This document shows, piece after piece, positions 55,297-64,000 of a stretch of 64,000 nucleotides of DNA. The stretch is from contig NZ_JACVOX010000001.1 in the NCBI RefSeq assembly GCF_018882215.1, positions 62,001 to 126,000 of the forward strand, given 5' to 3'. Position 1 is the first letter of the stretch; every line of letters begins with the position of its first letter. Both the position numbers and the translations under genes were made by a program. The notes under the pieces were generated by a model that saw only the letters and a list, made by a program, of their open reading frames with translations, was not told the origin of the DNA and ran no database searches. The DNA comes from Polynucleobacter sp. AP-Kaivos-20-H2 (GTDB lineage Bacteria > Pseudomonadota > Gammaproteobacteria > Burkholderiales > Burkholderiaceae).

Positions 55297-57819
55297 TTAA
55301 ACAGTAGCCTTGGATTCAGGGGATTCCAGTGGTAGAAGTATTGTAAAGGTGCAGCCAGCCAGCTTGGTCTGTTCTAAGTCTTTGACATTGGTGGCCCAAA
55401 GCCTGCCATGATGAGACTCAATAATGGAGCGGCAAATATTGAGTCCCATGCCCATTCCGTCGGACTTTGTGCTGAAAAACGGCTCAAATATGCGTTCCAG
55501 AACGTTTTCCGAGATTCCGCCCCCTGCATCGGTCACCTGGATTCTGAGCATGGCTGGGAAGACGCTGGTGTCCAAATCTGCGCTAATCTGAACTGGCGGC
55601 GCTGACCAACGGGAGGAAAGGGGGTAAGCCTCACGGACGCTATCCAAGGCGTTTTTCAGAAGATTGACCACTACCTGGAGGATCAGGACTGGATCTAGGT
55701 TAACTACGGGCAGATTTTCAGCAATTTCCGAGCTAATGACTAAGCGATGGCGGTGGGCTTCAATTTCAACCAAGCCAACTGCGTCATTAATAATTTCAGT
55801 AATGTTTGCCGCTTTACGTTGAGGCTCACTGCGTTTTACAAAACCTCGTATGCGCTGAATGATGGTGCCAGCACGATGGGCTTGTTCAGAAGCCTTTTCT
55901 AATGCCGGCAAAATATCTTTAGTTAGCGCAGGGTCAAGATGCCCATCCAAGCGCTTAGCAACACCCATGCAGTAGTTTGATATGGCTGAAAGAGGTTGGT
56001 TTAGTTCATGAGCTAAAGAGGATGCCATTTCACCCATTGTGGTGAGACGACTAGTGAACTGCATCCGCTCTTGTTGTTGCAGGGCTAAATCATCTGCTTC
56101 TTTACGAGCAGTAATGTCAGTGGCAATCAATAGCTGTGCAAGATGCCCATCTACCCACGGGATGTAACGACGTCTAACTTCAAACCATTGATTATTCTCA
56201 TCGCCTAGCTGAACTTCTTCTGACTCGGATTCTTGGTATAGGAATGAGGTTGGAATTCCAGGGGGAGAATCCTCAAGATCTTCTGCAATATCTCGCATCG
56301 TCGTGTTGCTGGTATCGCTGCCCGCTAATTGGAAGTGACCTTTAGAGTTATCTCCAAAGCGCTCGCGGTAAAAACGATTAGCAAATAGCAGGGCGTTAGT
56401 TTCTAGTGAGACCACCGACACAGCTGCGTCTAGACTTTCTAGAACAGTGGTGAAGCGATCTTGAGAAGCAGCTAATTCTTCGCGAATCTTTTTAGGTTCT
56501 GAAATATCAATTAATGAGGTAACCCAACCAGTCTGCTTACCTTTTTCATTTATCAGTGGGGCAATAAAGGTACGGGTCTGTATCAAGGAGCCGTCTTTCT
56601 TTAAGATCGCTCCTTCGATGCCGACCCTCATGACAACGCTGATGTCGGACTTCATCGCCCGATTCATTTTCTCAACAAGCTCATCTCTTCTGCTATCTGG
56701 CCAGAATGGAAAGGGCGGAGTAAGGCCTATTAACTCTTCTGATGTCCAGCCTGTCATTTCGCAAAATGCTCGATTCACATAAGTAATGCGCTTTTGCATA
56801 TCATGCGCACGAATGCCCACAGGGGTGGAGTCTTCCATGGCATTACGAAAGCTGGTTTCTTTGCGCAGGCTTGCTTCTGCCTCTTGGCGTACTTGCATTT
56901 GCTTTAGTACAGACCACAAGCTCCAAACCACGAATGCGCTTAATCCGATCACAACACCAATTAACATCCTGAAAGTGAGGTTGGTTGGCGGAGGATAGGT
57001 ATCAATGCGTAAATTAATGTTGGGGCTTAAGACCCCAATGTCTAAACTTGTCTGATTGCTAAATGCTCTTTTAGGGGTATCTCTATCGGAAGAAATGCCC
57101 AATACTCTTTCATTGTCGGTGAGCAAGGTAAAGCGGTAATGGGATTTCAGTTCACTAGGCAGGGCATCCAATATTCCTTGAGGCGTATAGAGTGCTGCCA
57201 AGAAACCAACCACTTCTCCACCAACAATATTAGGTACCACTTGCCATAGAACGATTTTTCTATCGGTGGGGATCGGTGCGTCACCTGGTAAATTTAAGGA
57301 AACAAACTGGCTAAAGGCTGCTCGACTGGTTACTCGGCTAAGCTCAATAGTTGAGGCAAGACTGGAATTAATGAGCTGATCATTTTGAGTTTTGCTAATC
57401 CAATCCGATTTGTTACTTTCAGCGGGAGCTGCCCATAGCCACTGATTTTGATTATTTAACCAAATGATTTTGACGATCTCATGGTTATTTAAAACGAGAT
57501 CTTCTGCTTGCTCGCGCGCAATTTGTCTGAGCTTGAATTGATCCTCGTTTGCAGCCATTTCTCTATTAATCGTTGTTAATGCATCAAGGTTGCTAGCGAA
57601 ACGAGATTGAATACGCTGTTTGGCAAATGACAGCTCTCTAAATAGGGCAGCCTCTTGCTGATTCTTTTCTTGCAAATGCAGCGTACCCAAAATAATGCCC
57701 ATGACTGCTGTAAAGAGAACAATGGCTAAAAGCGGGGTGTAAACAATCCTAAATCCGCGTATTTTGCGGAGCCACCTAAAGGGGCTGAGGACTAGGCTGG
57801 AAAATGCTGTTTTTCTCAT
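55297..57819 (-). CDS. PAS-domain membrane sensor histidine kinase (DctB/FixL class)
   Basis: This 840-residue kinase has a membrane helix at about residues 29-50, a periplasmic sensor region of about 235 residues that looks like a double-CACHE domain, a second helix at about 290-308, two PAS domains (about 325-440 and 455-575), and a HisKA/HATPase core. The phospho-acceptor His604 is in SLAHELNQPLSAI, the HPK4-type sequence of DctB and FixL. G-boxes DAGGGISENVLERIFEPFFSTK and GMGMGLNICRSI are intact. The periplasmic ligand is not predictable; small organic acids are typical for the class. Confidence 0.88.
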   Translation of the reverse strand: MRKTAFSSLVLSPFRWLRKIRGFRIVYTPLLAIVLFTAVMGIILGTLHLQEKNQQEAALFRELSFAKQRIQSRFASNLDALTTINREMAANEDQFKLRQIAREQAEDLVLNNHEIVKIIWLNNQNQWLWAAPAESNKSDWISKTQNDQLINSSLASTIELSRVTSRAAFSQFVSLNLPGDAPIPTDRKIVLWQVVPNIVGGEVVGFLAALYTPQGILDALPSELKSHYRFTLLTDNERVLGISSDRDTPKRAFSNQTSLDIGVLSPNINLRIDTYPPPTNLTFRMLIGVVIGLSAFVVWSLWSVLKQMQVRQEAEASLRKETSFRNAMEDSTPVGIRAHDMQKRITYVNRAFCEMTGWTSEELIGLTPPFPFWPDSRRDELVEKMNRAMKSDISVVMRVGIEGAILKKDGSLIQTRTFIAPLINEKGKQTGWVTSLIDISEPKKIREELAASQDRFTTVLESLDAAVSVVSLETNALLFANRFYRERFGDNSKGHFQLAGSDTSNTTMRDIAEDLEDSPPGIPTSFLYQESESEEVQLGDENNQWFEVRRRYIPWVDGHLAQLLIATDITARKEADDLALQQQERMQFTSRLTTMGEMASSLAHELNQPLSAISNYCMGVAKRLDGHLDPALTKDILPALEKASEQAHRAGTIIQRIRGFVKRSEPQRKAANITEIINDAVGLVEIEAHRHRLVISSEIAENLPVVNLDPVLILQVVVNLLKNALDSVREAYPLSSRWSAPPVQISADLDTSVFPAMLRIQVTDAGGGISENVLERIFEPFFSTKSDGMGMGLNICRSIIESHHGRLWATNVKDLEQTKLAGCTFTILLPLESPESKATV

Positions 57820-57905
57820 AAATACTAAGCATTTTGCCTGATTTGCCCATCCAAAATGCCATTTCTTCCCGTTTCATAGCTTCTTATTTGCACCGCAATA
57901 AAATA

Positions 57906-57936
57906 CCACATTATGAGAAATACTATCATTATGTGG
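57906..57936. promoter_or_regulatory. Palindrome between the kinase gene and aceE
   Basis: CCACATTATGA (57906-57916) and TCATTATGTGG (57926-57936) are inverted copies with one mismatch around nine bases. The site is just upstream of the aceE -35 element, where an activator could bind. Candidates are the linked FixJ-type regulator or a pyruvate-sensing regulator. Confidence 0.5.
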
Positions 57937-57944
57937 AAAATTGC

Positions 57945-57973
57945 TTGTTTACACCCATATACCTTCCTAGAAT
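57945..57973 (+). promoter_or_regulatory. Sigma-70-type promoter of aceE
   Basis: A -35 TTGTTT (57945-57950) and a -10 TAGAAT (57968-57973) are separated by 17 bases. The predicted start is near 57980, about 45 bases before the aceE ATG. The weak -35 fits a promoter that needs an activator. Confidence 0.5.
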
Positions 57974-58024
57974 GTTGCCTATAGAGTTGATTACAAATTA
58001 AGCATTATTCAATGGAGACAAAAA

Positions 58025-60721
58025 ATGGCAGCAGTTCCAGACCAAGTATTAGGTAAACAGAACACTCAGGATGCGGATCCTGGTGAGACTCAGGAATGGT
58101 TACAAGCGCTCGATGGCGTGATTCGTAACGAAGGTCCCGAGAGAGCTGCCTATCTCATTGATCAACAAATTTCTCACGCTCGTGTAAACGGAGTAGTGCA
58201 GCCATTCCATGCTGAGACTCCTTATATCAATACTATTCCTGTTGAAAATCAAGCACGTTTACCTGGCGATCAAAATATAGAACATCGCATTCGTTCATAT
58301 ACGCGGTGGAATGCTATGGCGATGGTGCTGCGTGCGAACAAAGATACAAACGTTGGTGGACACATTTCATCGTTCCAGTCAGCAGCTACTTTGTATGACG
58401 TTGGCTTCAACCATTTCTGGCACGCACCGTCCCCAGAGAATGGTGGCGATTTAATATTTGTTCAGGGCCACTCAGCGCCAGGTGTTTATGCACGTGCATA
58501 TATGTTGGGCCGTCTCGAAGAAGGTCAGCTCAATAACTTCCGTCAAGAAGTTGGTGGCAAAGGTATCTCTAGCTATCCACATCCTTGGTTGATGCCAGAC
58601 TTCTGGCAGTTCCCAACCGTATCGATGGGCTTGGGTCCGATCATGGCAATTTACCAAGCGCGCTTTATGAAGTACCTAACAGACCGCGGCTTCATTCAAG
58701 AGCAAGGCCGTAAAGTTTGGGCATTCCTGGGTGATGGCGAAACCGACGAACCAGAATCCTTGGGCGCGATTGGTATGGCCGGTCGTGAAAAACTCGATAA
58801 CCTGATTTTCGTAATTAACTGTAATTTGCAGCGTCTAGATGGACCAGTGCGCGGCAACGGCAGCATCATTCAAGAGCTTGAGAGCGAGTTCCGCGGTGCC
58901 GGCTGGAATGTGATCAAAGTAGTGTGGGGCGGTCAGTGGGACGCTCTCTTTGCACGCGATAAAAAAGGCATCCTGATGCAGCGCTTAGGCGAGATCGTTG
59001 ACGGCCAGTATCAGACTATGAAGTCTAAGAACGGTAGCTACGTTCGCGAGATCGTTTTTAATACACCAGAATTAAAGGCCTTAGTAAGTGACTGGAGTGA
59101 TGATGAAATTTGGCAACTGAATCGCGGTGGTCATGATCCACATAAAGTGTATGCAGCATTCCATGCGGCGGTAAATCACAAGAATCAACCTACAGTGATC
59201 CTAGCCCACACCATTAAAGGTTATGGCATGGGTGGCTCAGGTGAGGCGATGAACATTGCCCACCAAGCGAAGAAGATGAACGATGACGACGTGCGTCGCT
59301 TCCGTGATCGATTTGAGATTCCTGTTAAAGATGAAGAGTTGGACGAAATGCCTTTGGTCAAGTTTGCCGAAGGTAGTCCTGAATTAGAGTACATGAAGGC
59401 GCGTCGTCAAGAGTTGGGTGGTTACTTGCCGCAACGTCGCACTAAAGCGGAGAGCTTGCCAGTTCCTGCTTTAGAAGTATTTGCTCCATTGCTTGAAGCC
59501 ACTAGTGAAGGTCGTGAGATTTCTACAACCATGGCATTTGTGCGCATACTCAATACAGTTGTGCGCGATAAGGTGTTGGGTAAACGGGTGGTACCGATTG
59601 TTCCAGATGAGTCCCGTACTTTTGGTATGGAAGGCATGTTCCGTCAATTAGGAATCTGGAATCAATTGGGTCAGTTATATACACCAGAAGATCATGATCA
59701 ATTGATGTTCTACAAAGAGGACAAGACAGGTCAAATTCTGCAAGAAGGTATTAATGAAGCCGGCGGTATGTGCGACTGGATCGCCGCCGCAACTTCTTAC
59801 TCTACCCATGGCGTACCGATGTTGCCTTTCTATATCTTCTACTCCATGTTTGGTTTCCAGCGTATCGGTGATTTAGCTTGGGCTGCAGGGGATATGCGTA
59901 GCCGCGGTTTCTTGCTAGGTGGTACAGCTGGAAGAACTACCTTGAACGGCGAAGGCTTACAGCACGAAGATGGCCATAGTCATTTGTGGAGTGGTGCGGT
60001 TCCTAACTGCATCAGCTATGACCCAACCTTCTCATTTGAATTAGCTGTAGTGATTCAGGATGGTATGCGTCGTATGTTGGAAGTTCAGGAAGACGTTTAC
60101 TACTACGTTACTTTGATGAATGAAAACTATTCACACCCAGCAATGCCTAAGGGTGCGGAGAAAGACATCATCAAGGGTATGTATAAGCTCAAGTCTGTTG
60201 GTGATGACAAGGCAAAATTGCGTGTACAACTCTTAGGTTCGGGAACGATCTTCCGTGAAGTGATTGAAGCAGCGGAGATTCTGCATAAAGACTGGGGTGT
60301 TGCCTCTGACTTGTGGGGTTGCCCAAGCTTTACTGAGTTAGGCCGTGATTGGACTGCAGTTCACCGTAGCAATCTGTTGAACCCAACTGCTGCACCCGCC
60401 TTATCTCATGTAGAGAAATGCTTGAAAGATACTACTGGTCCAATCGTTGCAGCTACTGACTATGTTCGTTTATTTGCTGAACAGATTCGTCCAGCAATTC
60501 AGCACATGGGTCGCCGTTATGAAGTATTGGGTACTGATGGCTTTGGACGTTCTGATACTCGTGAAAAACTCCGTGACTTCTTTGAGGTAGATCGTCGCTG
60601 GGTCGTTCTCACTGCCTTGAGGTCGTTGGTTGACTCTGGTCAGCTTGATCGCTCTAAGTTGACTGAGGCGATTCAGAAGTACAACATTGACACTACTAAA
60701 CCAAACCCAATGACGGTTTGA
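58025..60721 (+). CDS. aceE: Pyruvate dehydrogenase E1 component, homodimeric type
   Basis: AceE decarboxylates pyruvate and transfers the acetyl group to the lipoyl arm of E2, using thiamine diphosphate. The 898-residue length is that of the homodimeric proteobacterial E1. The thiamine motif GDGETDEPESLG is at about residues 238-249, followed by the NCN-type INCNLQRLDGPV. The HSHLWSG and DGMRRML segments further on are also family-typical. A GGAGA site precedes the ATG. It heads the aceE-aceF-lpdA operon, 16 bases before aceF. Confidence 0.96.
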   Translation: MAAVPDQVLGKQNTQDADPGETQEWLQALDGVIRNEGPERAAYLIDQQISHARVNGVVQPFHAETPYINTIPVENQARLPGDQNIEHRIRSYTRWNAMAMVLRANKDTNVGGHISSFQSAATLYDVGFNHFWHAPSPENGGDLIFVQGHSAPGVYARAYMLGRLEEGQLNNFRQEVGGKGISSYPHPWLMPDFWQFPTVSMGLGPIMAIYQARFMKYLTDRGFIQEQGRKVWAFLGDGETDEPESLGAIGMAGREKLDNLIFVINCNLQRLDGPVRGNGSIIQELESEFRGAGWNVIKVVWGGQWDALFARDKKGILMQRLGEIVDGQYQTMKSKNGSYVREIVFNTPELKALVSDWSDDEIWQLNRGGHDPHKVYAAFHAAVNHKNQPTVILAHTIKGYGMGGSGEAMNIAHQAKKMNDDDVRRFRDRFEIPVKDEELDEMPLVKFAEGSPELEYMKARRQELGGYLPQRRTKAESLPVPALEVFAPLLEATSEGREISTTMAFVRILNTVVRDKVLGKRVVPIVPDESRTFGMEGMFRQLGIWNQLGQLYTPEDHDQLMFYKEDKTGQILQEGINEAGGMCDWIAAATSYSTHGVPMLPFYIFYSMFGFQRIGDLAWAAGDMRSRGFLLGGTAGRTTLNGEGLQHEDGHSHLWSGAVPNCISYDPTFSFELAVVIQDGMRRMLEVQEDVYYYVTLMNENYSHPAMPKGAEKDIIKGMYKLKSVGDDKAKLRVQLLGSGTIFREVIEAAEILHKDWGVASDLWGCPSFTELGRDWTAVHRSNLLNPTAAPALSHVEKCLKDTTGPIVAATDYVRLFAEQIRPAIQHMGRRYEVLGTDGFGRSDTREKLRDFFEVDRRWVVLTALRSLVDSGQLDRSKLTEAIQKYNIDTTKPNPMTV

Positions 60722-60736
60722 TAAGAGACAAATACT

Positions 60737-62341
60737 ATGAGTCAAATAATTGAAATCAAAGTCCCGGATATCGGCGACTATAAAGATGTGCCAGTGATCG
60801 AAGTCTTGGTTAAAGCCGGTGACAAGATTGAGAAAGAACAATCTATCGTTGTGCTGGAGTCTGATAAAGCCACCATGGATGTTCCATCATCACACGCTGG
60901 CATTGTAAAAGAAGTCAAAGTCAAAGTAGGCGACAACCTGTCTGAGGGATCCCTTGTAATTACCTTGGAAGAGGGCGTGGCAGGAACAACTCCTGCACCA
61001 GCGACAGCAGCAGCAAGCGCTCCTGCGCCAGTAGCAGCTGCCAGCGGCGGATCCCCCATCGAAATCAAAGTCCCAGATATCGGCGACTATAAAGATGTAC
61101 CAGTGATCGAAGTCTTGATTAAAGCCGGTGACAAGATTGAGAAAGAACAATCTATCGTTGTGCTGGAGTCTGATAAAGCCACCATGGATGTTCCTTCTTC
61201 ACACTCAGGCATCGTCAAAGAAGTTAAGGTAAAGGTGGGCGATAACTTATCGGAAGGATCGGTAGTTGTCATCTTGGAAGGTGGGGCATCTGGCGTATCG
61301 ACTCCTGTGTCTACTCCTGCAGCTGCACCTGCCGCACCAGCAATTAAAGCGGTAGAGCCTCCGATTGCGCGCGCACCCGCACCACCTCCTATCAGCAATA
61401 CCCCCCCGCCAGTCGACGACGCAGTAAGTCATGCAAGTCCATCAGTGCGTAAGTTTGCGCGTGAGCTTGGTGTCACTATTACGCAAGTTAAAGGATCTGG
61501 CCCTAAAGGCCGCATTACTCAGGAAGACGTCCAAGCATTTGTGAAGGCGGCTATGAGTGGTGGTGCAGGTAGTCCTGCGGCTGCTTCAAGCGGCGGTAGT
61601 TTAGGTGGTTTGAATCTGATTCCTTGGCCGAAGGTTGATTTCACGAAGTTTGGTGAAATCGAGCGCCAACCACTCAATCGTATTAAGAAACTCACTGCAG
61701 CCAATTTAGGCCGTAACTGGGTGATGATCCCTGCCGTGACTTATCACGAAGATGCTGACATCACTGATTTAGAAGCATTCCGCGTTCTCACCAATAAAGA
61801 GAATGAGAAGAAGGGTGTCAAGATCACAATGCTGGCTTTCTTAATGAAAGCTGCAGTCGCTGCATTGAAAAAGTATCCAGAGTTTAATAGCTCTCTGGAT
61901 GGCGATGATCTGATTTTGAAGAAATACTTCAATATTGGATTTGCCGCAGATACTCCAACTGGATTGGTTGTCCCGGTCATTAAAGATGCTGATAAGAAAG
62001 GTATCTCTGAATTAGCTAAAGAGACTTCAGATTTAGCAGCTCTTGCCCGTGATGGCAAGTTAAAGCCAGATCAAATGCAAGGCGCTAGCTTTACGATCTC
62101 ATCACTAGGCGGTATCGGTGGAACGTATTTCTCCCCAATCGTGAATGCTCCTGAAGTAGCGATTATGGGCGTGAGCAAAGCGGCTATGAAGCCAGTCTGG
62201 GATGGTAAGCAGTTTGTGCCACACCTCATTTGCCCATTGTCTCTCTCTGCAGATCACCGTGTAATTGATGGCGCCTTAGCTACTCGCTTCAATGTATACA
62301 TTGCTCAGCTCTTAGCCGACTTCCGTCGCGCTAGTCTGTAA
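60737..62341 (+). CDS. aceF: Dihydrolipoamide acetyltransferase (E2 of pyruvate dehydrogenase) with two lipoyl domains
   Basis: AceF forms the core of the complex and passes acetyl groups to coenzyme A. The 534-residue protein has two lipoyl domains (about residues 3-78 and 106-180; lipoylated Lys in each ESDKATM), an Ala/Pro-rich linker, the peripheral-subunit-binding domain (about residues 231-270, SPSVRKFARELGV) and the catalytic domain with DHRVIDG at about residue 505. The first 134 bases of the two lipoyl coding units (60752-60885, 61061-61194) differ at only three positions. After that point the units diverge at many third codon positions. Confidence 0.95.
   Translation: MSQIIEIKVPDIGDYKDVPVIEVLVKAGDKIEKEQSIVVLESDKATMDVPSSHAGIVKEVKVKVGDNLSEGSLVITLEEGVAGTTPAPATAAASAPAPVAAASGGSPIEIKVPDIGDYKDVPVIEVLIKAGDKIEKEQSIVVLESDKATMDVPSSHSGIVKEVKVKVGDNLSEGSVVVILEGGASGVSTPVSTPAAAPAAPAIKAVEPPIARAPAPPPISNTPPPVDDAVSHASPSVRKFARELGVTITQVKGSGPKGRITQEDVQAFVKAAMSGGAGSPAAASSGGSLGGLNLIPWPKVDFTKFGEIERQPLNRIKKLTAANLGRNWVMIPAVTYHEDADITDLEAFRVLTNKENEKKGVKITMLAFLMKAAVAALKKYPEFNSSLDGDDLILKKYFNIGFAADTPTGLVVPVIKDADKKGISELAKETSDLAALARDGKLKPDQMQGASFTISSLGGIGGTYFSPIVNAPEVAIMGVSKAAMKPVWDGKQFVPHLICPLSLSADHRVIDGALATRFNVYIAQLLADFRRASL
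60752..61194 (+). repeat. Near-identical direct repeat within aceF
   Basis: Copy 1 (60752-60885) and copy 2 (61061-61194) are 134 bases long, in frame and 309 bases apart. They differ only at three positions, each G in copy 1 and A in copy 2. Beyond position 60885/61194 identity drops sharply while the protein stays similar. Confidence 0.9.
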
Positions 62342-62350
62342 GGGGGATCT

Positions 62351-64000
62351 ATGGCTAAGAAAACGATCCTCGTTCCGGATATTGGTGACTATGCAGATGT
62401 ACCGGTCATTGAAGTACTGGTTAAAGTAGGCGACGTGATTGAAAAAGAGCAGCCGCTATTAGTTCTTGAATCCGATAAAGCAACCATGGAAGTTCCAGCC
62501 GATGCTGCAGGTACTGTTACTAGTATTGCAGTCAAGCTTGGAGATAAAGTGAGTAAAGGTTCTGTGATTGCGGAGATTGAGGCTAGTGGTGCAGCGCCTG
62601 CGCCTCAACCAGCTCCAGCAGCAAAACCTGTAGAACCAACCACACCTGCTGCTGCTATTGCTCCTGCCCCAGTAGCAGGGCAGTACAGCGGTCAGGTTGA
62701 TCATGAGTGTGAAGTGTTGGTACTCGGCGCTGGCCCTGGCGGTTATAGCGCAGCGTTTCGTAGTGCCGATTTGGGTATGAATACCGTTTTAGTTGAGCGT
62801 TACCCCACTTTAGGCGGAGTCTGCTTGAACGTAGGTTGCATTCCATCTAAAGCATTGCTGCACACCACCTCAGTCATGGATGAAGTCAAAACGATGGCGA
62901 AGCACGGCATCACTTTTGGAGCGCCGAAGATTGAGATTGATCAGCTCCGTGGTTACAAAGAATCCGTCATTGCTAAATTGACCGGTGGGCTTGCTGGTAT
63001 GGCAAAGGCTCGTAAAGTAAAAGTAGTACGTGGTCTAGGTAAGTTCTTGGATGTAAACCACGTCGAGGTTGAATTAACTGATGGTACCGGTCAGGATCTC
63101 ACTGGTAAAAAAGAAGTGGTGCGCTTTCAGAAGGCCATCATTGCCGCTGGTAGTCAGCCAGTGAAGCTGCCATTCTTACCAGAAGACCCGCGCATTGTAG
63201 ATAGTACCGGTGCTTTATTGCTCAAGAGCATTCCAAAGCGGATGCTTGTTATTGGTGGCGGCATTATTGGCCTAGAGATGGCTACGGTTTACAGCACATT
63301 AGGCTCACGCATTGATATCGCCGAGATGATGGATGGCTTGATGGCGGGTGCTGATCGTGATTTAGAAAAGGTCTGGGAGAAGTTCAATGCCGGACGTTTT
63401 GAAAAGATCATGCTTAAGACTCGTGCTGCTAAGGCAGAAGTAAAGCCTGACGGAATTCAAGTTTCTTTTGAGGGCGAGAACGCGCCAGCTGAACCACAAA
63501 CGTATGACTTGGTATTGGTTGCAGTAGGCCGTACTCCGAATGGCAAAAAGATTGATGCCGGTAAAGCGGGTGTGCAGGTGGATGAGCGCGGCTTTATTCC
63601 AGTTGATAAACAAATGCGGACCAATGTCTCTAATATTTTTGCAATTGGCGACTTGGTTGGCCAGCCGATGTTGGCTCACAAGGCAGTACATGAAGGTCAC
63701 GTTGCTGCGGAAGCTGCTGCTGGAGAAAAATCCTACTTCGATGCCAAGCAGATTCCATCGGTTGCCTACACTGATCCTGAAGTGGCATGGGCTGGCTTGA
63801 CAGAGGAGCAATGTAAAGCTCAAGGTATTACTTATGAGAAGGGTTTATTCCCATGGGCAGCTAGTGGACGCGCGATCGCTAATGGACGTGATGAAGGTTT
63901 CACAAAACTCATTTTTGATGCTACTACCCATCGCATTATTGGTGGCGGTATTGTTGGCACGCACGCTGGCGATTTAATCGGCGAAGTGTGTTTGGCAATT
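62351..64000 (+). CDS. lpdA: Dihydrolipoyl dehydrogenase (E3) with an N-terminal lipoyl domain, 3' end outside window
   Basis: E3 reoxidises the dihydrolipoyl arm and reduces NAD. The visible 550 residues start at ATG 62351 with a lipoyl domain (about residues 2-78, Lys in ESDKATM), an Ala/Pro linker, the FAD-binding LGAGPGGYSAAF (about residue 121), the redox disulfide CLNVGC (about residues 157-162), and the NAD-binding VIGGGIIGLEMA (about residue 301). The frame runs off the window just before the C-terminal His-Glu active pair would appear. The lipoyl-E3 fusion is known in several betaproteobacteria and Neisseria. It gives the complex a third lipoyl module. The start follows aceF by 9 bases. 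Confidence 0.94.
   Translation, partial: MAKKTILVPDIGDYADVPVIEVLVKVGDVIEKEQPLLVLESDKATMEVPADAAGTVTSIAVKLGDKVSKGSVIAEIEASGAAPAPQPAPAAKPVEPTTPAAAIAPAPVAGQYSGQVDHECEVLVLGAGPGGYSAAFRSADLGMNTVLVERYPTLGGVCLNVGCIPSKALLHTTSVMDEVKTMAKHGITFGAPKIEIDQLRGYKESVIAKLTGGLAGMAKARKVKVVRGLGKFLDVNHVEVELTDGTGQDLTGKKEVVRFQKAIIAAGSQPVKLPFLPEDPRIVDSTGALLLKSIPKRMLVIGGGIIGLEMATVYSTLGSRIDIAEMMDGLMAGADRDLEKVWEKFNAGRFEKIMLKTRAAKAEVKPDGIQVSFEGENAPAEPQTYDLVLVAVGRTPNGKKIDAGKAGVQVDERGFIPVDKQMRTNVSNIFAIGDLVGQPMLAHKAVHEGHVAAEAAAGEKSYFDAKQIPSVAYTDPEVAWAGLTEEQCKAQGITYEKGLFPWAASGRAIANGRDEGFTKLIFDATTHRIIGGGIVGTHAGDLIGEVCLAI

Overview
The window looks like a chromosome segment of a Burkholderiales betaproteobacterium. A freshwater Polynucleobacter-like member of the Burkholderiaceae is the most likely source. 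This rests on the gene order hflX-hflK-hflC-hisZ-purA, the two-component system divergent from aceE-aceF-lpdA, the betaproteobacterial style of the proteins, a moderate-to-low GC content and very tight gene packing. The genus is an inference from protein and synteny recognition, not from a marker gene. No insertion sequence, prophage, CRISPR array or clear pseudogene is visible. Almost every base is coding, and both edges cut through genes (hflX at the left, lpdA at the right).

Layout. 1-7.9 kb: hflX (3' part), hflK, hflC, hisZ, purA and glcB (malate synthase G), all forward. 8-13.6 kb: small accessory genes (a cysteine-peptidase-like hypothetical, a two-helix ion channel, an MFS transporter, a dienelactone hydrolase, a bestrophin-like membrane protein, an unknown protein, an APC permease). 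13.7-22.7 kb: small-molecule metabolism (secreted amidohydrolase, class II aldolase, tautomerase, ketopantoate-reductase-like enzyme), then a LysR regulator divergent from the glyoxylate-to-glycerate operon gcl-hyi-glxR. 22.8-28.8 kb: tRNA-Leu(CAG), rnr, rlmB, a DUF2892 protein, tal (reverse), rpiA, a probable structured small RNA and yggX. 28.8-38.9 kb: argA (reverse), hrpA, a beta-propeller protein, a deacetylase, a fatty-acid-hydroxylase-type enzyme, an EI24/CysZ-like protein and a CinA-like protein. 39-43.9 kb: glnA-ntrB-ntrC-xthA. 44-50 kb: an RND efflux operon. 50-57.8 kb: a secreted hydrolase, prlC, folD and a PAS histidine kinase/FixJ-type regulator pair. 58-64 kb: aceE-aceF-lpdA.

How the genes work together. 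glcB and gcl-hyi-glxR give two exits from glyoxylate: to malate, and through tartronate semialdehyde to glycerate. A 17-bp palindrome (TATTCC-N5-GGAATA) lies in the lysR-gcl gap and recurs upstream of the ketopantoate-reductase-like gene, which ties that gene to the same regulator. The glnA promoter region has two NtrC-type boxes and a sigma-54-like promoter. The linked NtrC, however, has lost the GAFTGA threonine and the Walker B aspartate, and an intrinsic terminator sits inside the first codons of ntrB.

Items most worth follow-up: the degenerate NtrC with its odd glnA-ntrB junction; a probable ~160-nt multi-hairpin RNA with its own promoter and terminator between rpiA and yggX; the shared LysR operator; the palindrome between the kinase and aceE; and a patch of near-identity between the two aceF lipoyl domains with a sharp edge. 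I found no clearly new multi-gene defence or mobile system.
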